Shown piece after piece: positions 51,301 through 63,300 of a stretch of 64,000 nt of DNA. The position numbers and the translations under genes are program-made. The notes under the pieces were generated by a model. That model did not search any database and was not told the origin of the DNA. It saw nothing but the letters and a program-made list of their open reading frames with translations. Within the stretch, counting starts at the first letter, position 1. The number at the start of each line of letters is the position of its first letter. The stretch is from Gavia stellata (taxonomy: Eukaryota; Chordata; Aves; Gaviiformes; Gaviidae), in assembly GCF_030936135.1 (NCBI RefSeq), contig NC_082595.1:11694430-11758429 (forward strand), written 5' to 3'.

Positions 51301-54300
51301 AAGAGAGGTGCAAATTTGGCAATTTCTGTTTTGAAGGTCATTTAATTTCTCAATTGCTAGTTATATTTATCTTCCAGGATCCTCTTGTGCAGTTACCAGA
51401 AGATATGGTAGCAAGAGCTTATAATATTTTTGCCATCACATTTAAGTATGCAGTAGATATATTAACATGGGAAAAGGAAAATGAATTGCCTGGCCTAGAA
51501 ATGATGTAAGTATAGCATTTGTCTTTTCCCTTTTAAAGGCTTGCAGATATTTACAATAGAAAATGCAAATTCTGATGTTAAGTATATTTTCTGCCTTTCC
51601 TAAAATTGTCAGGAATATTTTGTAGACAATGGACTAAAATAATTTTAGTAGATTTGTTTTTCTCATATTTTTTACTTTTGTGATTATGCAGCCCATTTAT
51701 CTCCATAGCGATGATGAAACAATGTCTTTGTGATACCTTTGTTTTCTTAATATTGAAAAGGAAGCATTGGTAAAATACAATACCCTAAAACAAGTGGCAT
51801 GTTAATTTCTTGCTGAAATTCTGATGGCAAAAGCGTTTTGTAATGTTGGTGATCCACTTATAAATTTTGAAGCATTACAGAATATTTAAGTGTATTGTAG
51901 CATCATAGTTATCATGGATTCATTTGTGACATCTTGTTAGTAACTTCTTTTACTTTGTGTTGTGTGAGTAAGAATGCTGTGTAAATAAATGATGGGAATC
52001 AAAAGATTGCACTGAATCTGTGTAAGCTTAATAAGTTGTGGTTTTGAGAATTGTGGAGTTTGGGCTTTTTAAGAGACTGTCAAGTTTTTGTTGTCTAATA
52101 GACCTTTATGCAGTATTGGGGAAACAGGTGTGGCAAAATAATGCCAGGACTGGTGAAATCTCTAAGAAGCTATGGAAGAATTTATTGAGCACAGCTGCAA
52201 TGGAAGGAAATGTGTTTTTCTTAGTAGGAAACTATCAATTCATAATCAACAAATGTTCAAAAATAATACTCAAACTTACTATTGTATTAAGATTTTGCTC
52301 ATTTTGGACTTAATTCTGCAGGAAAGATGCACATTTCTATAGAAGTTAGGGGTGGTCAGTCCTTTTCAAATAAATTGTTGAGATATGTTCCAGTATAGTA
52401 AAAGAAGCCCAAGCTTGGGTTGTCTGCTTGGTGGAAAACTTTGTTAAACTAGAAGTTGATTTTTTTAAAATTACATTACTTTGAATTATGTAAATTAAAT
52501 CCTTGCTTTGAAGTGAGAAGAGTGACACTTACTACTGCATGCTGTTTAATGATGAAGTCCATACCTATGAGCAAGTTATTTATACTCTTCAGAAGGCTGT
52601 CAACTGCACGCAGAAGGAAGCTATTGGTTTTGCAACAACAGTAGATAGAGATGTAAGTAAATTAATTGCTAGAACTTTTAATTATACTCATCCTAATGTT
52701 TATTTTGTATGACTACACTTACTTTAGTTCATTTTCCCAAGGAGTGTGGTTAATGTGATGGAGCCCTGTGTGTCAGGTCACCCTAAAAGGTCTTAACTTA
52801 TTGGCCAATCCAAACCAGACCTAATACTGAATATATGTTTCAGTGTAACTGTATTCCAGTAAGTCTTGTGAGTGTAGATAGCAGGGTGTCTCTCACTCCT
52901 CAAGGACAGGCAGCAACTTTAGCTCATCCTTCACTGTACACCAGGGAGCTGACATTGAAAGGGTGCCTATATGTGCTTCCACGCATGGGAAATGCTTCTC
53001 AGAGTAACACCAGTCAAACGTGAGGGATAAAATTGATAATTGGCTGTATTTGTTCCGGTGCTTATGGAACTATTTGTGGCTTCTTTAAATTTAGTTTTCT
53101 TTTTCATAATTGTCAGATGATAACGGCAGGAAGAGGTAAAGCATTTCATACAGCATTTAGAAAGAACAATGAGTTCAGAATGACTACATGCTGAATATAA
53201 TTTTAACTAGTATGTCGGTCTCAGAAGCACTCTGCCAGCTGTGTTTGTATTCTGGCTTGTATGCATTTTAAGAAAAAGAAACTTTATAGGGACAACTGCA
53301 TCTTATTATTTGTAACATGAGCCTGTAAGCAGTTGCTGTGAAAATGAGTGTCCTTCTATGTTGTTTTGTTGGCTCGTGCCTTTTTTTGGGTGGGTGGCAT
53401 GGGGAGGGAAGTCTCTTCCAAAATGGCAATGAGAATGTTGTTTTGGGTTGTTGAAGTACTTCAGGAAGGACAGTAGAAAAGGAAATACAACCACTTTATA
53501 TTACTTAACACTGAACTAGATTTTGGTTTTATGTTATCACCACTCTGTTGTTGTGACATCAGTAACCAAAAGATTCCTGTCTGATCCCTGAATGTGTGCT
53601 GACTTGAGCACATGCTATGTATTGTAGGATGCACTTTGGAGATTTTTCCCTACTGTTGATCCTGTCCTACTTCTAAATAGATACGTGAATGCATATATAC
53701 ATGTGCACATGTGTATGTATGTAAAAGAAATGAGAAGGTTATGCCTGAAACAATGGTTTGGCATCAGACCAGATCTAAAATCTCTGTAAGCTATTCTGTC
53801 TATAATACACTATAAATTGAATCAACTATCTATTTTAATGTGTGTATTGACAGTATAGAAAAACTCATATGATATGGAAACCTTCCAGTTTTAAAATAAA
53901 CCAAGTGCTTTAGTTGTATGTTTAAAAGACCAATTAGCTTTCATAGCTACTTTTTAAAAGGCATTGAAATGTCTGAAATATCTTTAAATTCTACCAAAAC
54001 TCATGATTGATGCATTAGTGCTAAAGATAAGTTTTCGGTATTTTAAATAAATGTGATGGTTATATCTTAAAAACAATATTATACACAGAAAATTTAGTAT
54101 AACAGGTAACTGCATATATGGTATAATTTTATTTTCTTTTAAAAAGTACAGGGTGCATTTTGGGAGTTCAGTGATTTAAAAAATGAAAATAGCATGAAAG
54201 CAGGAGTGGTTAACATGCATCTGAAACTATTACTGTATCTTTTATACTAATGTAAAATACAGCATTTTCACTTCTTGTTTAAAGCTGGTGGTAATGTTAC

Positions 54301-57300
54301 TTCTTTACAAATTTAAAGGGACGTAGGTCTGTTCGATATGGAGACTTTCAGTACTGCGATCAAGCAAAATCAGTAATAGTGGTAAGTAATATTACCTACT
54401 TATTTGCCTCATCTTAAGCAAGAAGAGGCTTTGCTACACAGTTTTGGGATATTGTTACCATATAATGATTCTTTTATATTTTAATAATACAAAGTGTTAC
54501 AGATACTATTTACAATATGCACAGTAAGAGGTATCAAAATACAGGTTTATGCTCCATTTTACTTTTTGTTTTTTTCTGCTGTGGTCAACCTTGCACCCAA
54601 AATAATTTCCTAAAAAGAAGCTCCCAGACAACTTTCCCCATCAGAAAACAGTTTGATGCGGAACTTCAGATATAATCTTTTAGAATTGCATGTCAGTTCA
54701 GATCATGAAGTTGAACTATTTTAGTTCTCCTATAGTATGAAGTTGTTTTCTTCTTTCACAGTCACAACTGTGGTCATTATTACTGATTGAATCCAATTGT
54801 GAAACTACAAATACACTTCCATTTTGCGTGTGTGTATTTATATGTGTCTATATATATTCATAATATCTATATATTACAGGGTTCTTCCATGTAAGAACAT
54901 GGGAATAATATTTTCTATTTAAATTTTTTAACTGCTGCAGTGCAGTACTTAATCACATGCAGTAAACAGTTTATGTATAATACTGCTACCACTGAAAAAC
55001 AAATACTGCAACTAGAGTTACTGGCCTTAAACTATTTAAGGTATTTTGAAAATGTTAATGTATCTTTAAAGATAAAGTTGTGCAGTATTTTTAACTTGCC
55101 ACCTATGCAGTCATAGAACAAATGGCTTTTATGTGTAATGTCTAACTAGTAAGGTTACTAACACAGAGATGAGGGGAAATACTTTCTTTCTTGTTTTAAC
55201 TCTGTGTGTCTACTTTGTATTATTGAAAATAGTCCGTGGACAATCAGTTTCTTTCCTTCGTGGGCTGCTGTGTGACTTGCATGTCATGTTGTGAGGAACA
55301 AATGTGCATGGCTGTCTTAGGTTGTGCGTCGGACTGCTTATCAGTAAAATGCAGCAGATCAGTGTGTATATTGATAAGAGGCCAAGAGTGGGAAATGGAT
55401 TGGCCTAAATATGTTGATATTGCATAATAAGGTCCTGAAAATATTAATAGAGTAAATGAAGTTCCGACTTTTTTGGTTTTGTTTCTTCCCTATGTAGGTG
55501 TTAGTAATTAGAATATGCATTAATATTATAAATTACTGAAATTAATTATAGGTAAGCTGTGTTTCTGTACAGAAATATATGCTAGTCCTCACTTAAATAT
55601 ACATTACCTCCTTTTTCTTTTATTTTTCAGAGGAATACCAGTCGTCAGACAAAGCCATTGAAAGTACAAGTTATGCATTCATCTATTGTTGCACATCAGA
55701 GCTTTGGTCTGAAGCTCCTAACTTGGCTTGGCAGCGTTATTGGATATTCAGGTGGGCAATCTTAAACTTTTTTGAGATAAGTTAGACAATATTTGTGAGG
55801 CAAGCTGAATTCCTGAAGCAATGTTGTCTACTTATTTCAGATACGTAATTTATAAGGCAAAGCTGTTACTAACTTGTCACACTTCATTCTGTTTTCTCTT
55901 ACTGGAGTGCTGTTCTGAGTTCTGACTTCCATGTGAAAGTGCTGCCAGTCTTACTTAGTCTTCTCAGATACTGTTTTCTGTTAGTTGCTGTTGAACAGAA
56001 GCTGAGAATTGCTGTCAAATGCTGTATGCCAACAAGCTATTTTTCAGTCCCTAGTTTCTTTTAAATGAATGCAGTAAGCTGAAAATAACCTGTCTGATTA
56101 GATAAAACAAAATTATTCAGAAGTAATTTGATGAAAGATGATGAAAGTGATTGCTTCAGATTTTTTGCTAAGTAGAACAGAGAAGATGCAGGGATGTGTG
56201 GAGGTTTTTGGGCAAGTATAGAAGCCAACGAAGTATTAATCAGGTAGTTAGAAAGAGGTTTCTTCTAAGGAACCAAGATGCTCAGTATCATTTTTATGGG
56301 AAGGCTCTATGTTTTGGCTTGGTTCCTCCTTTGTCCTGATGAGTCGTAAGGTTGTTAAAATGTGGCGCATGAGGGGAAATAAAAGGAAAATGTGTCAAAC
56401 TGCTGATATGTAGAAATGTAGATGCTGTCTCCAACGTGCTTTCTGTGTTCTATGCATCTGTAAATGTTAATGAGAATTATTAGCAAAGCACACTCAGCTG
56501 TAATATTGCATGTATGTTCTGCATAGGTGCAAGATTTCTTCAGAGATTGTATGTTTTATTAGACTGATAGTTGAAAAACCAGCCAAGATTTCAGGCACAG
56601 GATTTCTATGTCACGTTATCTTTTTGGAAAGATAAGTAGTTTATGTTTGGTAAGCTACTGTTTCAAGATACATAAATCAAAACTTTTGAAAAATTATGGT
56701 AGCAGTTTGTTCAACTACTTGCCAGTGTTGCTGGCAAATAATAGGTATTAATAGAAAGGAGAGGCATGAAGATATTTAATTTCTGAGATAAATTTTCCTT
56801 TCAGTGTAACATGTAGGTAGGCACTGTCTTTCTGGTATTCTTTGAGCTCAGTTTTGTGCCATATCACTTGTGCCAGGTACTGAAGTCCCTAATTTTCTAC
56901 ATTGCACTAAGTTGCAGTTGCAAAAAAGTAACTTCAGTATGTTAATGGAGTATCAAGTTAGAGAGGAAAGTGTTGAATTTATAGCTTGATTTGTGTGTGG
57001 TGTTTCTGAAATTCTGCGGAGTTCACTTCATTAAATGCAGTGTCCTTTATGATTCAGAAGGGCAAAAATAATGTTTGATGGTAAGCAGTATGCATATGTT
57101 CTGTCTGTGACCTACGTGCTCAACTACTTGAAATGCCTTACACACCTTGGGATGCAGTCTTGCAATGTACTCTGGAGTCTGGTTTTGTGAAATGCACTTT
57201 TTAAAAAGTTGGTTTCCCTTAGCTTTTTAACACGCACACCCAAACATCTAGATTCTGCTCAATCTTTTAAACAGCCTGTTACCATTCATCTGTAATGTGG

Positions 57301-60300
57301 GGTGATAGAATTGCACTGCTTAGGTGGTTACACTTAAATGTCCCTGACCAAAGGGAGATTGGCAGGTGGAGGGGTCTTTTGCTGTGCTACAAAATTAGGT
57401 TGGATGATTGCTGCGAAATGAGTGTCAAACTCTTGTCAGTGAATAAAGGGAAAAACCTTGCTATGGAACTTTGTCACAAGCTTGACTATCACATGCTTTC
57501 TAGCAAATATCAGTTCTTCAGGAATAAGCATCTGTTTGCCATTTGTTGAACAATGGGGTAGTTGCCATTAATTTGTTACTCTGCATAACAGTAGTTGGAA
57601 TTGAACTCTGCAAGGCAAACCCTCCCCTCCCCGCCCAAACTGCTGTAGTCGTTCATGGACTGTGTAGAACTGCACTGTGCAGCACATAGTATAGGGTATA
57701 CATGGCACTGAGCCACTGCCAACTCTACCGTAGAAGCTGAGATGGCTAAGTGGTGTGCAGAAATAAGGGCTAATACGTATAAGTCATATAGTTGTGTTAG
57801 TGAATGTGCATTACCTGCAGTGCAAACCTAGGTTGAGCATTGTTAATACGAGCATGTCTGTATTGTGTTCTGTTGCAGATGCAGGCTTGTCTGCAAGCTT
57901 ATAATAACTTACATGTTCATATAATAACAGTTATTACTGCTTTCCATTAGGAAAAAAAAATGTAGAGAAGCTTTAAAATAATAGCAGCTAGTAAGTGTAA
58001 ACAAAAAACTCGTATATATGAGTCATTTCATATATGAATTATATTTTCCTTTTGATAGGACTCTAAACAGGAAAAATATAACTTAGAAAATTAGTCTGCT
58101 GTGTAATTATTTCTTAGATTAGTAAGCCAGCAGCACTTTTAAGAAAGCACATTTTTATTTGATGGCTTTGAAATAAACTGTTGTGTTTGGCAATTTTCAC
58201 AAGGTTCCTAATGTACTCTAAGATTAGTGTCAAACTTGCAAGATATGAAATATTTGTTTCTATCAGCAAAATATGAGCAATGTTACTCAGTTGTCAAGGA
58301 AAAGAGGGCCCTATGGCTTCTACTGTGTCTTATGAAAATTCCAGTATGTCAAAATAATGTATAAGTTTGTGTTTAAGCTATAACTAATTTACATAATTTC
58401 TCTTCATTAAGATGGCCTTCGTCGAATATTATGTCAAGTTGGTTTACAGGAGGGGCCAGAAGGTGAAAATTCTTCTCTTGTGGATAAGCTGATGCTTTAT
58501 GATTCTAAACTGTGGAAAGGTGAGTTTTTTCAAACTTCTGGAAAACACTAAACAATGCTATGCATATAAGTTTTTCCCTTTACAGTATCTGTAAATGTTT
58601 GATCATTTTTGCTGTGGTGTATTATAGATAGAATTGCCTGATTTGTGATAATCTGTCTCTTCATGATGCACTTCAAATACATTGAAGACAAGAACATGAG
58701 GAGACCATTTGGAGATGGGGTTGGTTTTAGATCTAATTTTTCAAAGTAGTCTGAAATTAAGGCTGACTTGAATATACAGATGACAGTGATAGTTAAGGGA
58801 AATTGAGTAAACAATAGAGTGATTTGGGGTTTTTCTGCTTTATAGGATCTGAGCATCTGTATCATCTACAAAAATGTCTCTTTTTAAGGGATAGGGCAGA
58901 GGTTTTCTGCTTTGACGTGTGTTTGTGTTCATGAGGTATTCTTAGGTGTTCCGAGAACATTCAGTGAAAACTATTGTTCTGTTATTTTAGAGTCCTTAAA
59001 ATTTTAAAAGCCTGATTGATACAATGGGATTGGCTAGAAAGTTGTAATTTTGAGGAAGTGGAGATAGTAAATTTCTTTTCCATTATGGATTCTATGACTG
59101 ATTTGATATCCTGAAAGGACATGTAAGGCTGGGTGTAAGAAAGAGAAGCACAAAGAGAAGACAGAGAATGATGCAATATATCTGTCCTTTTCTTATTTAA
59201 ACATGAATATAGTGTTTTGAAGATTGCTACCCTCCCCCCAGTATCTTTTACTGTTCTTCAGTTCTGAGGTACAGATATCCTAGAGACTAGTACCATCTCT
59301 TTGTGGTCTGTCTTGGGAATGTCTTGGAGCAGTAGTAAAAGAAGTAAGGTGGAAAGTGGATGTAGTATGTAGAAAATGATTCTTTTAGGTTTTGTTTATC
59401 AAATACTTTTATCTTGTGTGAATGAATTCCTGGCACTCAGATTTTTTTTTTTATTTTTTTGTTTGACTGCAAATTTAATGATCTGAAAGGTACTACTTTT
59501 GTGGACCATTACAACATTTTTAATAGAGGTTTTGTTAGGATAATGTCTTTCATGTAAGCAAGGAGTAGCTTTAGCTTGTCTATTCCAACATAAATATTTC
59601 TCTATTTTTTCATGTATTCCATAGCTACTCTGCATTAAGGAAATAGTGTAATGGCTTTTGACTTAAGTGACCTAAAGAACACGTATGTATTTCCAAGCTA
59701 CGTACAGTCAATTCTCAATGAGATGGGATGCTGCTCAGACACACTAGAAATTTGGAGCTAGCTGAGCTGATCGTTTTGCAGAGTTGTTAATGACTAACAA
59801 TTTATTGCAGTTCTCAGGACTTATCATAATAGCGTGTTCTTTTTTGCCTTGGGCTGTCCAAATCCTCTGTTTATCCTGAGGAGGAACAGAGTTCTGTTCT
59901 TGTTTGCTCGACTTGCCTTATATTTGAAGGTTTGTGTTCCCATTCAACAGCTCAGTTTAATCTTATAGAGGAGTAATAAATAATGCCACTTGAAGAATTT
60001 TGTTTTATGTATTATTCTTCGTCCTTTGCTACCACCTAACAGACTTAATCGAAGCAGCTTCTGCTCTGAAATGTACACTTACCTCATTCTGTAAAAGTTT
60101 ACTTTTCTGAATGTTTCTGTAATTTGTTGATAGAAAACAGTCACATGCAATATTTCATTTTTTCTTGACAGGAGCTAGAAATGTATATCACCAGTTATTC
60201 ATGAGCAGTCTGCTTATGGATTTGAAATACAAGAAACTTTTCGCTATCCGCTTTGCAAGAGTAAGTATCTTTCTTACAAAAAGCCATTAAATGCTTAAAC

Positions 60301-63300
60301 TGTCTAGCAAAGAAAGTTTAGTTAGCATACAGTGCTTCAAATGAACTGTTATCCAGAATTTTTTTTCCATTTTTTGGAAGTGAAAAGTTGAAGTGGAATG
60401 CTGACTACCTTATTTCCGACTTCAATTATTAGTCGTAATGGCATCTCATCTCCTGGGAAGAAAATGGGCTTTGCAGGCTCCCCAGAACTAAAGCAGTTCA
60501 GATGTTTTTGTCTTCACCATCAGCTATGCAGGCTATCACTTCTTAAGAGCTAATCGCTTCTCATTGTTGAGGTGTAAGCTGTTACAGCACTACTCAGAAA
60601 TGGTGCTGAAGTTCAGTTATGCTGATTAGTATTTCTGCAGTAACTAGTATATGAAATGCCTTAAATCAGCATTGCAAAATTCTGCTCACTCTGCTAAAGA
60701 CAAATAACTTTTTTGAGTAGAAAATAAAATATTAGCCTTTATTGTGAAAATGAGTGAGTAGATCTCACGTGTGAGCAGATTAAATTGTCATGTTCTTTGT
60801 ACAAAATATCTATATAATAAACCAAAAGAGCTACTCTTCCCTGTATCATGGCATTAAAGTTTCCCAGAGCAGACATTTAAATAAAAAAAAACAGGTCAGT
60901 GTGGATTAGAGGTGAATTTCCCCTTGTTGTTTAGAATTACCGGCAGTTGCAGAGAGATTATATGGAGGATGATCACGAACGGGCAGTATCGGTGGCTGCT
61001 CTGTCTGTCCAACTCTTCACTGTACCTACTCTGGTGAGTAGTGCCTGTCTTTCTTTTAAAAACTGATAGTTGGCACTCCTTGCCTTTTTTTGCCTCCTTC
61101 TTAATAGAACTATGAGCGATTGCAGAGTGATTTTATGAAAGATGACCACGACAGAGAGTTCTCAATTGCTGACCTCTCGATACAGATATTCACAGTGCCT
61201 TCTCTTGTAAGTACTAAAAGACCAAAAAAGGAAATCTTTATTTGTTAAAAGCAGCTAGAGATTCTTGAATCAAGACTGCAGATTTCTTTTAACATTACTG
61301 TGGAAGTGCATGGCACTGCTGCTGCACAGCAGTCAGACTGTTTACATACATTGCTATGGGTTTAGAAGGTAAAGTATTCAGCATTGCAAAGTTTGAGTCT
61401 GACTTCCCAGAGTAGGCTAGGTATTTTTGGTTTTTATTTTTACAGTTTTATTTTACTTATTTTTTAGAAAGGTACTTAAACGTTTATTTAGAACCACACA
61501 TAATATTTAAATTCCTCGTCATACTGAGCCACAGTTACTGTTTGTAGAAATCTACATTATGGTTTTATTAACTTTCTAATCAACACAAGTGCAAGCAAGA
61601 ATTGTCTCATGATATTCCCTACTTCCTTTTGTACTTCTAGACTCAGACAATGCCTTCTTTCAGGTTTCCAGTTAATTTTTGATACAGTGGTTCAGGCACT
61701 GTTATTTCCCCCAGCTCACTAACTCTGCTGGTCTTTCACCAGCTTATGCTTGTTTGGGAAACGTCTTTTTGTTGCTAGTCTCCAAATAAGTCTGTCCTTG
61801 CTTGCATTACAAACTAGACAAATTAAACTTTGGAGCTGTACTGGAAATAAAAGTCTGGTTTTCATAGCCAGAATTGTTTAAAAAATGAATGCTTCTGAAA
61901 CCTTCCAAATTTAATCAACTTAATTGAGCTCTAAAATTCAATAGTAGCATGGCAGTTATGATACTAAGCAAAGCTGTTTTTCAGTTTCCTAGGGTTGGAT
62001 GTTATCCATGGAAATTCAACAGGACCTCAGGATTTTGTTGCCATGGTTCAGAAGCAGTATTGTGTTACCTCTTCTAATTTTGATGCTGTCAATAAGAATG
62101 TTGCTAGTATTCAGATCTACAGTTAGACTTAACCAACTAGTATTATTCAAATGGTTATGTTATTATCTTTTCCTTTGGCAGATGGGGTGGTGGAATATGG
62201 GTTATTAAGATGTATTTTTTTTTTAAAAAAAGGAATTCAAACATTTCCTTAGAGGACAATAATTGCAGTGTCCCTTTTACATGTTTTCTATTTCAAAAGC
62301 CTGCAAAAAAAGTAAACCAAATGGGTTTTAACTGTTCTGTAGAAGTAAAGAATAGACATGACATGAAAGTAGTTGTTATAAGCTCCTACCATACGAAATA
62401 AGAATTATTTTTTAAGTATTTAAAGCCATTTGGATTCATTCTTAACTGAATGAATAAGTTGAAGAATGTAAAATCACCCCACTGCCCTCCAGTAATGTTT
62501 TCAAACTGATCTTAGTAATTTAAGAGTTTGTTTGATTTGAGGGAGGATGCGTGGTTGTGTTGGTGGTGATTTTCTGGGGGGGAAATGTTAACCATTACAT
62601 TTTATTTTTTTTTCCTCATGCAGTAGCATTTTAGAAACTGTGTTTTTTTGAGTATCAATTAGCAACTGTAGAACCCAGAAGCTCTAGTCAACAAACCAGT
62701 GTCTTTGAGGTAGATCAGAGTAGCCAATCTTCTTGAATCTACCAGCCACATAATAAAATCCTCATGGGATCTGAGAACTGAAGACTCATCCTGTTTACCT
62801 TGGAGGACCAACAGAATGGGGGAGTTCTGGAAAGGCTCACAAGTAGGAGATGGCAGTAACTGCTTAGTGCCCCCTACTCTCTTGTGGGGTTGGGTTAGGT
62901 TAGGTTGGGCATGGAAGATGATCTTCATTGGACTTTGCGATGCCTGTTGATTTGTTTGCTACAACACATGGATATATGCAGTAACCCTTGAGGGGAATCA
63001 TAAGTCATTTCACATAATTTTCCTGTGGAAATTGCACTGTACAGTTCCTTATCAGGTCATAAGACAAGCTGTTCACCACAGTGCTTGACAGTTTGTAAAC
63101 AGAAAGCAGAAGAGCTGTTACTCCCCTAAAGAGCTCATACTTAAATTATATGAGAGGAGACAACACATACTTAAAGGGAGGTACAAGTTAATTATAACAC
63201 ATATAATAACATATGCCTTGTGTCATAGTTATATAGGTTAGCAGGAGCCTAATCATACTCAAACTTCTGTATAGAAGGGAACTGAAGAGAGAGATCTGCT

